This document shows positions 9,683 through 20,400 of a DNA stretch of 64,000 bases, in pieces (position 1 is the first letter of the stretch; each line of letters begins with the position of its first letter). Origin of the DNA: an uncultured Prevotellaceae bacterium (GTDB lineage Bacteria; Bacteroidota; Bacteroidia; Bacteroidales; Bacteroidaceae). The translations under genes were made by a program, and so were the position numbers. The notes beneath the pieces are model-generated. The model was not told where the DNA came from, did not search any database, and worked only from the letters and a program-made list of their open reading frames with translations. The stretch spans positions 110,943 to 174,942 of the forward strand of contig ONMR01000002.1 of the NCBI GenBank assembly GCA_900318995.1, read 5' to 3'.

Positions 9683-10125
9683 CCGATGAGATTATCATAA
9701 AAGAGGCTGTCCGATTGGTAGCAGACGGAGTAAGCGTAACCTTCCCTGTTAAGGGACGGAGCATGATTCCGTTTATAATAGGCGGACGCGAAAGCGTAAT
9801 CCTGCAACAGCCCACAAATCTCAAGGTCGGACATGTGGTTCTTGCTAAGGTAGGCCCGGAGCGATATGTAGTTCACCGCATAATACGCATCAGTTCCAAT
9901 GGGCGAATTACCCTTATGGGCGATGGAAACATTCGCGGCACGGAGAGCTGCAAAGCAAAGGATGTCCTGGCCCGCGCCACCCATGTGGTTGATTCACAGG
10001 ACAGGCGGCGTCCTTTGGATTCACGTGGACAACTGTTTAAAGCCAGGATATGGTATTTTATCCGCCCTATGCGCCGATATCTGCTTGCCGGTATGCGTTT
10101 ACTCAAACCAAGTATCTATAAATGA
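9679..10125 (+). CDS. S26/S24-like signal peptidase family protein
   Basis: A 148-residue protein; start at ATG 9679 overlaps the hipA stop. The motif VKGRSMIPFI places a candidate nucleophile at Ser28. RYVVHRII places a His at position 66, where bacterial leader peptidases have Lys, so it resembles the Ser-His (ER/archaeal) type. GDGN follows at 81-84. There is no N-terminal membrane anchor; a hydrophobic segment near the C-terminus (YLLAGMRLL) may associate with the membrane. It overlaps the next gene by 4 nt. Because HprK-like, PqqD-like and exporter genes follow, it may cleave a leader peptide. The substrate is unknown. Confidence 0.78.
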   Translation: MTDEIIIKEAVRLVADGVSVTFPVKGRSMIPFIIGGRESVILQQPTNLKVGHVVLAKVGPERYVVHRIIRISSNGRITLMGDGNIRGTESCKAKDVLARATHVVDSQDRRRPLDSRGQLFKARIWYFIRPMRRYLLAGMRLLKPSIYK

Positions 10126-10979
10126 AAGGAACCCGATATTACATAGTAGCTGAGCATACTTTCTGTGTCAAAGCGGCGGATAACAATCTGGCGCTGATGC
10201 AGAACTATGAGCCTTTCAGAACTGCTCCGATTGAGGATCTCCTGTTTGGACTTACCGTGACCGACGGAAGTCCGGTTGACTACATCGAGGAGTGGCGACA
10301 AGATGAGGAGGGACAGGACACCATTTGCGGACATACTGAGCAGGGAGAGCCTGTGTTTGAGTTCCGGTTTGGAGGCAAGACTGCGGGATGGTTGGTTTGT
10401 ACACCCGGTTACAGGGATGCAACACTTCATTTGAGCGGATTCCAGTCCAAAGCCGCGCTTGACAACTCCCTGATGATACAGTTTGCAATGTCATCAGCCT
10501 GTTTGGGAACGGTGCTGTTCCATGCGGCAGTAGTGAGTCTTGAGGGACGCGGATATATGTTCCTTGGCAAGAGTGGTACGGGTAAGAGCACCCATGCAAG
10601 ACTGTGGCTTGAGAACATTCCCGGCACTGAGCTGATGAATGATGACAACCCTGCGGTTCGCGTAAAGCCGGACGGCACGGCTGTGGTCTATGGTACCCCC
10701 TGGAGCGGCAAGACTCCATGTTACCGCAACGTAAGCGCCCCGCTTGGAGGCATTGTGCTTCTGAGTCAGGCACCATACAACAAGATAGTACAACTCAAAG
10801 GCATAGGTGCTTATGCGGCAGTTGTGCCCAGCATATCGGGCAAGCGTTGGGATGAACGCATTGCAGATGGTTTGCACGAGACTGAGAATGCTTTGGCAAG
10901 CAATATACCGGTATGGCATCTGGACTGCCTGCCCGATGCTAATGCCGCTCTGATTTGTAAAGAGACAATAACACAATAG
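10122..10979 (+). CDS. HPr kinase-like P-loop kinase
   Basis: A 285-residue protein with the C-terminal fold of HPr kinase/phosphorylase: the conserved histidine in LFHAAVV near residue 134, Walker A GKSGTGKST at 149-157, NDD at 173-175 and GTPWSGK at 191-197. It lacks the N-terminal domain of true HprK. Related kinases occur in peptide natural product clusters; in some lasso peptide clusters they phosphorylate a precursor serine. The gene overlaps the S26-like gene by 4 nt and lies 3 nt before the PqqD-like gene. A role in phosphorylating a peptide is inferred from family and context; HPr itself is an unlikely substrate in this operon. Confidence 0.82.
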   Translation: MKGTRYYIVAEHTFCVKAADNNLALMQNYEPFRTAPIEDLLFGLTVTDGSPVDYIEEWRQDEEGQDTICGHTEQGEPVFEFRFGGKTAGWLVCTPGYRDATLHLSGFQSKAALDNSLMIQFAMSSACLGTVLFHAAVVSLEGRGYMFLGKSGTGKSTHARLWLENIPGTELMNDDNPAVRVKPDGTAVVYGTPWSGKTPCYRNVSAPLGGIVLLSQAPYNKIVQLKGIGAYAAVVPSISGKRWDERIADGLHETENALASNIPVWHLDCLPDANAALICKETITQ

Positions 10980-10982
10980 GAT

Positions 10983-11252
10983 ATGAAGATAAAGAAAGGA
11001 TATATACTGCGCACAGTCTGCGGTGAGAACGTGATAGTTGGAGAAGGCCTGGATGCAATAAACTTTGGCCGCATGCTCTCTCTGAATGAGACTGCCGCAT
11101 GGCTCTGGAAAAAAGCAATGGAATACGGTGACTTTACAGCCGATAGCCTGGCCGACGCACTTTGTCAGGAGTATGACGTGGATCAGGTGCAGGCACTTAA
11201 TGACGTAAAGGAAACCCTGGACAACTGGACTAAACTGGGAGTGATAGAATGA
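10983..11252 (+). CDS. PqqD-like peptide-binding protein
   Basis: An 89-residue PqqD-family protein, the winged-helix fold known as the RiPP recognition element that binds leader peptides. Typical features are the start KIKKGYILRTVCGENVIVG, the segment MLSLNETAAWLWKKAM (family pattern 'LN.t...iW') and an acidic helix-rich end with FTADSLADALCQEYDVD and VKETLDNWTKLGVIE. It sits between the HprK-like kinase and the exporter genes and overlaps the latter by 4 nt. The natural reading is that it delivers a peptide to the kinase, peptidase or exporter. Confidence 0.85.
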   Translation: MKIKKGYILRTVCGENVIVGEGLDAINFGRMLSLNETAAWLWKKAMEYGDFTADSLADALCQEYDVDQVQALNDVKETLDNWTKLGVIE

Positions 11253-12868
11253 AATACTGGAGTTGGATATGGCGTAACACACAGGGAATCCGCTGGAACA
11301 CGGCGGTCCGCATAGTGGCAGGCACGGCGCAGGTAGTGCTGGGTCTCATGATGGTCTGGCTCAGCCGCCGGTTCATTGATGAGACCATTCATACCGGATC
11401 GGTCCATGACATAACAGTCATGATTATCTGGCTGGTGCTGACCGTAATTGGCGGAGTTCTGCTACGCCAGATATATTTCCTGCTCACCACCAAGGCAAGC
11501 ATACGCCAGACAAATGCCATTCGCCTCAAGATGTTCAGCGGTCTTTTCCGCCGCCAGCTCTATGAGGACAAGGAGATTCACTCCGGTGACATCAGCTCCC
11601 GCCTTACCAAGGATATTGAGGTGGTATCCGAAACCACAACCGAGACCCTGCCACAGATGTGTATTACCTGCATACAGTTGGTAGGTGCATTCCTGCTACT
11701 GCATTATTTTGACCGATGGCTGGCCTGGGCGCTGCTCATATTGACGCCGATGGCCATACTCATGGCCAAGTTCATCGGTCGTAAACTCCGTCAGATGACA
11801 CTCGATATCCGTCAGGACGAGAGCCGCATCCAGATGCAGGTGCAGGAGGGCATGGAGAACAACGCCGTGCTTCGCGCCATGGGCAGCGAGGAGTGGATGA
11901 CCGACCGTCTGGACACCATGCAGCAGCAACTCAAGGGCAATATTATGCGCCGCACCCGCTTTACCATAATGATACGCATCATTCTGGGCAGCGCATTCGG
12001 TTTGGGTTATCTGCTGGCATTCGTATGGGGAGGTTTGCAGTTAAGAAACGGTGCCATCACGTTCGGTATCATGACATCGTTCCTGCAACTGGTAGGCCAG
12101 ATCCAGCATCCCGTAATGCAGCTGCTCAATCTGGTGCCGCAGGTGATACACTCCACCGCCAGCATAGACCGTCTGCATGAACTTGAAACCATTGAAACGG
12201 AGGCCGATGCCTCAACCCTCCACCCCGACCTTCAGGGTATCCGGTTTGATGATGTGAGTTTCAGATACGCCGGCGGAGACCGTCAGATACTCTCCGGCTT
12301 TACGCATGATTTCCGGCCCGGCACCAAGACCGCCATTATGGGTGAGACCGGCATAGGCAAGACCACCCTATTCCGTCTGATGCTGGGATTCATCAGCCCT
12401 GACAGCGGCACCATCAACCTGTATGGGAAAGACGGCAGTACCATACCTGCGGGCGCAGAGACCCGTCCTGACTTTGTGTTCGTACCTCAGGGCAACACCC
12501 TTATGAGCGGCACAATCCGGTTTAACCTTCAAGTTGCCAGACCCGAAGCATCGGATCAGGAACTTCTTGAAGCCCTGCACACAGCCTGCGCCGGTTTTGT
12601 ACAGGAACTCCCTGACGGTCTGGACACCCTGCTGGGCGAGCGCGGCAGCGGCCTTAGCGAAGGCCAGGCCCAAAGAATAGCAATAGCCCGGGGCTTGCTG
12701 CGCCCGGGCTCCATATTGCTGCTTGATGAGATAAGTTCATCTCTCGATCCCGATACAGAGGCCGAGCTCTACCGCCGCCTCTTCAAGGCTTATCCCAGCA
12801 AGACTATGATCTTTATTACTCACCGCACCGCCATCACCACCCTCTGCGACTCGGTGCTCACGCTCTAG
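11249..12868 (+). CDS. ABC exporter half-transporter (permease fused to ATPase)
   Basis: A 539-residue type IV exporter. Residues 1-310 hold six membrane segments and the permease coupling loop. The ATPase follows: Walker A GETGIGKTT at 365-373, signature LSEGQ at 469-473, Walker B ILLLDE at 489-494 and the switch His in ITHR near 525. There is no N-terminal C39 peptidase domain, so leader removal, if any, needs a separate protease; the S26-like protein of the same operon is a candidate. It would act as a homodimer in the inner membrane. Its last 4 nt overlap the 3' end of micro-ORF A on the other strand. Confidence 0.92.
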   Translation: MKYWSWIWRNTQGIRWNTAVRIVAGTAQVVLGLMMVWLSRRFIDETIHTGSVHDITVMIIWLVLTVIGGVLLRQIYFLLTTKASIRQTNAIRLKMFSGLFRRQLYEDKEIHSGDISSRLTKDIEVVSETTTETLPQMCITCIQLVGAFLLLHYFDRWLAWALLILTPMAILMAKFIGRKLRQMTLDIRQDESRIQMQVQEGMENNAVLRAMGSEEWMTDRLDTMQQQLKGNIMRRTRFTIMIRIILGSAFGLGYLLAFVWGGLQLRNGAITFGIMTSFLQLVGQIQHPVMQLLNLVPQVIHSTASIDRLHELETIETEADASTLHPDLQGIRFDDVSFRYAGGDRQILSGFTHDFRPGTKTAIMGETGIGKTTLFRLMLGFISPDSGTINLYGKDGSTIPAGAETRPDFVFVPQGNTLMSGTIRFNLQVARPEASDQELLEALHTACAGFVQELPDGLDTLLGERGSGLSEGQAQRIAIARGLLRPGSILLLDEISSSLDPDTEAELYRRLFKAYPSKTMIFITHRTAITTLCDSVLTL

Positions 12869-12996
12869 CCTAGCTCGCCGCCGAAACCAGGAATCGTGAA
12901 GAAATCCTCATCCTCGCCGCTAACACACAGTATCCTGGTGGGCAGTATATTGATAACCTCTGTCGTGGGTTTGAAATATTCCTTTTTCATAATCAT
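12865..12996 (-). CDS. micro-ORF A, candidate precursor peptide (43 aa)
   Basis: Starts MIMKKEYFKPTTEVINI, continues RILCVSGEDEDFF and ends IPGFGGELG. It is paralogous to micro-ORFs B (24435-24572) and C (53624-53782). The pattern K(K/R).Y..P.TE.I...(R/K)IL.(C/V).SG followed by acidic residues is shared and the C-terminus varies. It lies 13 nt downstream of the 492-residue secreted protein gene, on the same strand, and ends tail to tail with the ABC exporter gene. There is no signal peptide. I recall similar short ORFs beginning 'MKK.YI.P..EV' as common, uncharacterised genes in Bacteroidales. Function unknown; a RiPP-like or phosphopeptide precursor is a hypothesis. Confidence 0.72.
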   Translation of the reverse strand: MIMKKEYFKPTTEVINILPTRILCVSGEDEDFFTIPGFGGELG

Positions 12997-13009
12997 CTCA
13001 GTTTAAAGG

Positions 13010-14488
13010 TTATCGGATAACAACTTTTTTACCGTTGCCGTTAATATAAATGCCAGGTTCGGTGGGACATTCCTCCAAAGGACGTCCTGTCAGGTCAAAC
13101 CAACGCTCAACATAAACCTCACCTGTCTTCATATCCAAGGTACCTACACCAGTAACTGTACCGTCCCATGCAAGCAGACGTACCAGAATCCTGTCAGGTA
13201 TTTCCTCAGAATCGTCTCTTGAAGGGGCCCGATATGCGGAACCGTCACCCGAATAGGTAAGATATGCACGGAACGGCGGCATGTAAGCACCCGTTCCTGC
13301 CTTGACAAACTGACCTGCTGTAACTGCAGTCACTCCATCTGTAGCCGTGCCACCGCTGGCGGCAAAGCCGAATACCCTGCCCGTAAGTGGAGCAGTACCA
13401 TAGGTAAGGCGCTCATATGTTCCATGGAAAGCCCATGTTCCGCCAGTCACATCACTCTCGCTTAGGCCGGCATCAACTGTAAGGTCATTGGGCACTGTAC
13501 CACCGAATTCAACCGTACCAGTTGCGTTCGGCACATACAGATATGGTTTGCCTGCTTCTGTGGCAGTGAGCATATTTCCGGCAGAGGGTGTGGCGTCAAT
13601 CATAGTTGCAACCCACACATTGCCCTCCTTTGAAATATCACGGAACTCATACACCTTGCCGCCCGGGATGCTCGTCATGGGGAACGGCAGGCATATAGTC
13701 GATGCCTTGCCGCCGGTAAACGAGCGGGTAAACCTCACCTCCTTGCCCTGAATGTCATACACACTGTAGGGAGTGACTCCCGTGCTCTCACTCAAATCAA
13801 GAATCACCGGCTCCATCTTATAGGTTATCTGAATGTTTACGGGATCGGCAGGCATTGTAAAGGTAAACGACGTGGCACTGGTCCTTATAAACTCCGTCTC
13901 AGTATCATACAGACCGTCTACCCTCTCATATACCTTAACGCCATCAATCATATATCCGGCTGATGGTGATGCCGTAACCGTCACCGTCTCACCGGCCATG
14001 GCCCTGTTCTTGTCCGTACTGACGGTACCATTCTCGGCCGATGCCCTTGTAATGTCATATTGGGCTGAACCTGAAAGGTACAACGCTTCTATCTCAACGT
14101 TTCTGGCCGGCATGGTAAAAGTATAATTAATACCCTCGGTAACTTCAACCGGATCATTTTCATGTCCGTCAATATTCCAAATATCCAGACGGTAACTGAA
14201 ACCGGTTGCTCGGGTCCGCAGGATTGTACGTGACGATTGCGCTGCCCACCATTCGGATTCAGAGCACTGGTAATAAACATGAAAACTATTGAATATTGCA
14301 CCTAAAGCAGGATAGATGGTTACCGTAACGACCTCATCGGCACTGTAATTATCCTTTTGGGGCGATACAACCACGGTGCATTTCTGCTGTTCCGCCACAC
14401 TCACGGTGTATGTCTGTGCACCTGCAGGTATGATAAGACAGCAACCCAGAATGATTGCAACAGCCCTTTTCATCTTGTTCTTATTCAT
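13010..14488 (-). CDS. secreted surface protein with Bacteroidales C-terminal module
   Basis: A 492-residue protein with signal peptide (KMKRAVAIILGCCLIIPAGAQ). Residues about 25-230 carry two beta-rich repeats of the InlB/'tunneling' type (VSVAEQQKCTVVVSP and ITRASAENGTVSTDKN, each followed by 'GY/FSYR' and 'FTMPA'). Residues about 255-430 are a module shared with the 399-residue protein: CLPFPMTSIPGGKVYEF, KPYLYVPNATGTVEF, AFHGTY, QFVKAGTGAYMPPFRAYLTYSG. The tail GRPLEECPTEPGIYINGNGKKVVIR resembles a type IX sorting signal. Its ATG overlaps the stop of the giant gene upstream by 8 nt. Probably cell-surface; ligand unknown. Confidence 0.85.
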   Translation of the reverse strand: MNKNKMKRAVAIILGCCLIIPAGAQTYTVSVAEQQKCTVVVSPQKDNYSADEVVTVTIYPALGAIFNSFHVYYQCSESEWWAAQSSRTILRTRATGFSYRLDIWNIDGHENDPVEVTEGINYTFTMPARNVEIEALYLSGSAQYDITRASAENGTVSTDKNRAMAGETVTVTASPSAGYMIDGVKVYERVDGLYDTETEFIRTSATSFTFTMPADPVNIQITYKMEPVILDLSESTGVTPYSVYDIQGKEVRFTRSFTGGKASTICLPFPMTSIPGGKVYEFRDISKEGNVWVATMIDATPSAGNMLTATEAGKPYLYVPNATGTVEFGGTVPNDLTVDAGLSESDVTGGTWAFHGTYERLTYGTAPLTGRVFGFAASGGTATDGVTAVTAGQFVKAGTGAYMPPFRAYLTYSGDGSAYRAPSRDDSEEIPDRILVRLLAWDGTVTGVGTLDMKTGEVYVERWFDLTGRPLEECPTEPGIYINGNGKKVVIR

Positions 14489-17400
14489 TGCTCATAATCT
14501 TTTTACCGTTATGGATATAGATACCGCTCTCCGGTTTGCCCGGCAACTCACGTCCGTAGAGGTCATAGTAACGCTCAGTACCATCTGCGTCAATAGTACG
14601 TATAGTGTCTATGCCGGTAGCGTCACCGTCTGACAAGAACATCGTCAGTCCACGCATAGGTGCACCTGAACCTCCGCTTTGCAGCATGTATGCGCGGAAC
14701 GGAGCGACATAGGCATTGGCATTGTTTGCCGGAATCGGAGTCCAATCACCGTCTGTAAGCAACATGGCACCTATTTGTGCGGCTTCGGTGTTGTCAATGC
14801 GCTCCAAACTGCCACGCATGACATAACCAGGAACATCCCACTGGTTCTGAGCGGCCACAAGTGCTCCAGATGATGCAGGAATGGTTCGGGCATCATTAGC
14901 ATTAAGTGTCAGACTCTTGCCTGTCAACCTTATGACGTATGGCTTTAAGGCTTCAATCGTGTTCCCCTCAACTTGACGGAATGTAATCATATTACCTTCA
15001 CGCTCAGCCGGTTTATAGACTATTGCCTCGCTGGGATCAAGCGCAAGTTCATAGGGCAGGAATGCGGTATATGCCTCACCCTTGCCGATAAGTTTACGCG
15101 TGTTCACCACACTTTGTGCCTCAAACTGATATGGTACGCAGTATTCCTTGTCATCAAGCAGACGGAATGTCTCTGCACTCAATTTGGTGCCGTTGTCAAC
15201 CACCACGTTCACACCCTGCGCCTCGCCATATTCCTGTGGCAGATACACCAGAGTCTTCTGGGTATCAATACCCAGTCTTGCCAAACCATGAGCCTTGATA
15301 TCATCCTCTATCAATGTGCTGTTACACATAAGCATATCCACATAACGCAGATTGGGTGACTGGGAGAATACTCTATCCTCTATGCTATCCAGCACGCCAG
15401 GCAGTGTCACCTTCTCCAACTGTGTCAGTTTCTGCATATCCTGGGCACGGAGCACGTCAATAGCCGTGTAACCCAGTGCCGTGAGGTCACGTACACCGGT
15501 GTGGTTGTCAAACCAGCCTTCCACGCTATATACCTCGGTAAGGTCATCAATCGTGGCAGCTGCATGGGCACCGAATACGGCAAATGACTCGTCGTCCTGG
15601 AAGTCACCTGTAGATATGTTGTTTGTCTTCTGACCGTCTACCGTGTAAACATCATCGCTGATATATTGCTGATAAAGACTGGGGCGAACATAGAAAGCAT
15701 CAAACGTGGGGCTGTAGTTGTTACACATCGCATTCCATAGAGCCAGTCCCGATGAAATACCAACCTTCTGTGTAGCCAGGATATACATGCGCGTGAGCAT
15801 GGCATCATCGTCCAATGCGTTCCAGTTGAAATCTGTCATGTCATCACCAAGCACCAGCGTCTCAAGCCCCTCGCACTCCTGCAGGGCACGTTCCTCTACC
15901 TCAGCGCATGTGCGTGGCAGGATGAGAGTCTTCAGGTTGTAGGCACGCAGGAATGCGTGGTATGGCAGATAGTTGTCACGTACTACCTTGTAAAGTTTGA
16001 AGTTCTCGGCCATATAGAAACTGGTGCTGCTCTTGTAATAACCCGACACGCCCACATCGGTTGCCTTAAGCTGAGCATCATACAGATCTAGGTACTCCAA
16101 CTTGCCGCTGTAGTTTCGGGTATCGGCCCACGGGCAGTAGCCGGAAAGATAGCGCAGCACGTCAAGGTCGCCGCCCGAAATCGGGCCAATGACCTTCAAC
16201 TTGTATATGTGGCTGTAGTCACCCTTCAGGCTGTTCACATAGCTGCCGCCTTGGCCGGTGGCCCATTCTGTAGTCACTGTCAGTCCCAACGCAGCAGCCA
16301 GCGTGTTAGGCTCTGTCACGGTTACTGTGACAATCTCCTCGTCAGCATTAACGGTTTTGTCAGGATTGATATGGTCAGCATACTGTGTCCACCGCTCGCG
16401 GTAAAGCTTGCAGTACTCCTTGGGTACCAGGATCCTGAAGTCGGCGGGCAAATCCCTGAAAGCATCTGCGGCCAGTGTAGGCAGCACAAACTGAGGCTTG
16501 GACTCTGGGCTTCCGGGAGCAGCGTTTTCATCGGCATCAATCACATTCACACTGCTTATGTGGATGGTCTTGAGATTAGTACAGCCGGCAAAGGCATCCA
16601 CGCCTATGCAATCTATTCCTGACGGCAGAGTGATGGTCTCCAGATTGGTCATGCCGCTGAATGCCGATTTCAGTTCCTTCACGTTCTGGAACTGACAGAA
16701 CTCGTCAAAGTCCTTAATGGTAGTGTTGTCCTTGAAGATGTTCTCCACACTTTCCAGCTCCAGATACTCTGATGGGAAGAAGTGGCCCTTGTCGGCCAGC
16801 GCCCACATCACCTCATCCGTAGAGAACGGGCTGGTTATGTCCTGTGCCTGTCGTGTCAAGTTGACATCACCCATATAGTCGCCTAACTGCGACGGCAACG
16901 TATAGACTTGCTGTATGGGAGCCTCCCACGGGTCACTGCTCTCGCTCGTGGCGTGGCTTGCGGTAAGGAATACCAGCTCCTCAATGCCAGTGAGGTCCTG
17001 TAGCAGGTCACGGGTATACTTTGATGTGTTTCGTCCCACGGCGATGCGCTTAAGGCCGTAAGCCTCCTGGAAAGTATTCTCACCAATCTCAGTTACGCTC
17101 TTGGGCAGTATGACGGTCTCTAAGGCGTTGCAGTTGTGGAACATGTATTCGCCCACCCAGTTATCCTTTTCCAGGTACTCATCCACGCCGTAGCCGTTGT
17201 AGCTATTCTCGTCATCCCGGCGCAAATCGGCATCCCAGAGGTTCAGATAACGAAGCTGACCGTCTGTGAACTCGCTCTCCCATGCGTTGGCACCCATCAG
17301 ATGGCGCAACACGGCCACATCCTCACCGTTCAACGGACCAATTACAGTCAGTGAATCGTACTTGGCGTACGGAGCATTTATAAAGCGCAACTTGTCGTCT

Positions 17401-20400
17401 TCTTTCATCAGCGACTGAGTCGCAAAGCCGAGCTTATCGGCCAGCTGCCCGGGCTCAGTGACAGTCACTACCTTGTTGACTTTATAGGTGTCGTCACCAA
17501 CGATGAACTGAGCATATTGACTCCACGCCGTTTTGTATTCATCCACCTTGGCGGCAGGGACGTAAATTTTAAGGAAAGTGTACGGCTGGAACGCATTCGC
17601 ACCTAATTCTGCGGGAGTCTCACTCCTGACCAGGATGGTGTTCATATACGTACCTTTAAAGGCATTCGGGCCGATGTAGGTCACAGAAGCCGGCAGTTCT
17701 ATTTCCTTAAGTGCACAATAACTGAACGCAGCCTCCTCAATGCGCTTGATGGTGGATGGCAGTACGATATTGCCCAGAAAGATACAGTCTGAGAACCATA
17801 AGACACCTACATAATCCAGCCCCACGCTCTCAAAATACTTGAATTCGGCGAACGAGTGAATAGACGTGCCCCTGAGCTTGCCGTCTAACCATGAGAAACC
17901 GGCGCCTGCTATACGGGCCATATCAAGATAGTCATCCCACAGAGCCGGGTCGGTACCCGTATTGGCGGGGTCATAGTAAGCCATATCCTTTAACGCAAAC
18001 TTAAGGAACGGGTCAGTGAAACGCACCACGCAGGGCATGAAACGGTCCTTGTATTCTGCCCAAGATGAGTCGGCCTCAAACCATGCAACCTGCTGGGGCA
18101 TCATCTTGATCCGTGCGGGCGAATCCTTGAACACATCCTTACCAATGCTGATCATCTGCGGTGTCATAGGCTCTATGTGGTTATCACCGTCGGTCACCAT
18201 GTACAGAAGGTCCAGATCGGCCAGGTTGGAACACCCTTGGAATGCACGGTCACCTATATGTACCTGTAGATCCGTGTAGCAATCACCGGTTATGCCTGCT
18301 CCATAAAGGTCTACAAATGATACTGAACGCAGGTTCAGGTTATCCTTGAAAGCCTCGGGCATCACCTCATCCAACTGATAGTTGTTATATACACCTATAT
18401 CGTTGCACAACTTGACGGCACCCTGATGACCGGTAATAAAATCATTGTCCGGACCAGTCACGATAGTGTGCTCAATCAGATGGCCCTGAACCTTGTTCTC
18501 CTTCTTAATGGAGTTCTGCTCATAGGCATAGGCATACTGTGCACCGTATTCGTTGTACTTGGAAGCCGGCTGGGCACTCTGGTAGGTAAAGTATCTCTCA
18601 AGCGGTTTCCATGACTCGTTCTCAAGGTAATCCTCCTTGCGCAATGGGTCAATGACAATATGGAATTTTGTAGAATCCAGTCCTGCAAATATGCTGTCAC
18701 CCGCCAGAATGAAATTCTCGGGGCCGAGTGCGCGGGTTCCGTTACCGTCGGTCTGCAAGAGCGTGCTGAACTCCGTCAGGCCCGTACAGCCCTTGAACGC
18801 TTCATCAGGTATTGTAAACAGGAACGACATACCTGTATTGCTTGACTGGTTGCTTATGTCGTGGAACTTTACCGTTTTAAGGTTCGTCTTGTCCCTGAAT
18901 ACCGATGGCAGGAATGTCATGGTGCGGTTTGACGTGTTGCTGTTGTTGTCGTTGTCAAATCCGGCATAGATGACCGCATCAGTTACATCATTACCCACAC
19001 TCTTGATGTAGGTGTGATATACCAGATTTTTCTGCGGGGTGGTGATGACGTATCCGCCACCCACAAGGCCCACCTGGTGTATGTTTGAAAGGATGTTCTC
19101 CCTCATGCCCTTGTTCATGGCGTCGGCATTGTATGTGCCGCTGCCACCCCAGCACTGTGACGATATCAGGCCGGCGGTGGATGTGGCTACCGCCGCAGGA
19201 TTGACGGCATAGCGCAATGCTTTCAGGCCTTTGAGAGAAAGGTTCATTCTACCTATTAACACTTGCCTGAGTGTTACTGTGCGCCAGGCCTGCTCGGCAG
19301 CCTTGAGCAGGGCTTGCTTTGAAGCCAAAGTGGCGGCGGCATTGGTTACCTGCTGTTCGGCTAATTTCAACATAGCACCATGCACTATGGACAGTTGACC
19401 GGTATTTAAAAGGGCAAGTTTAGTGAGAGGGGCTGTGAGTGTTCCAGTAACTTCATCAACAACTCCCATACTCACCAACTCATTGAAGGTGGCTTGAGTG
19501 ACAAGTTCCTTTACGGAACCCATCAAGCCTTCGTTGACGACATACCGGTTGAGAGTAGTAACTATCTGCAGCTTCTCCATTTGGAGTATGTTTAATCCGG
19601 CTAACGATGTCACTCGGTTCTCGGCAGACTGCACGGCAACCTGCTGGGCGGATACCTCTTGGCCGGCTTTAAAGAACTCGCCCCATGCCTGTGAACTGGC
19701 TGTATTGGCCGATTCCACAAGTCCTTGCTTGGAAACGAAAGTACCTAAGGTATATGCCGCCATCGCCACCTCTATGGCAATGCGCGGTGCCGTCCACCAT
19801 GACACATCCTGACTCACCACCTGGCTGGTCTGCATGATACCGCCCGGCGACGTCATGTAGTCATATGTCAAACCTCCATTTGAGAATTCACCTCTTGCGG
19901 TAGGAGAATAATCCACCGGCTCTATGTAGGCCAAGTATGGCAGCCAGTTGGGATCATCCTTGAAGTCCGGATAGAGTTCAGTTGAAACAAGTATCTTGAA
20001 GCCGTCCGGACGCAGGCTAATCTGCTCTTCTCTCTGCTCATCGGTCATCTCTACCAGATCGTCGACTGTGGCAAGTCCGAATATATTGTCGCCTGGGATA
20101 ACATCCTTGGGGCCAAGGGCCATCCAGCGGTTCTTGCCATCCATCACATAATAGAACAGGCGCAGTTCCTTCAGGTTGGTACACCCCTTGAATGCACCGT
20201 TGGGAATGACCATCTTCAGTTCACTGTAGGAGTTCTCGCTTCGGCCGTTGGTCTGGTAGAACTCAATGTTTTTGACGTGGGTGTTACCCGCTATGGCATT
20301 GCGTCCCAGTTGGATAGTCTTGTAGTTGTAGTATGAGCCCGGATCGTTGTATATCTTCATGGTGCCGCCTTCATCGTCGATGTCATCGTCATCAACTCCG

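Noticed and set aside
10494-11282. A 262-codon minus-strand open frame
   Set aside because: It is antisense to the HprK-like and PqqD-like genes, both with conserved motifs; it is Cys/His/Tyr-rich, typical of a shadow frame.
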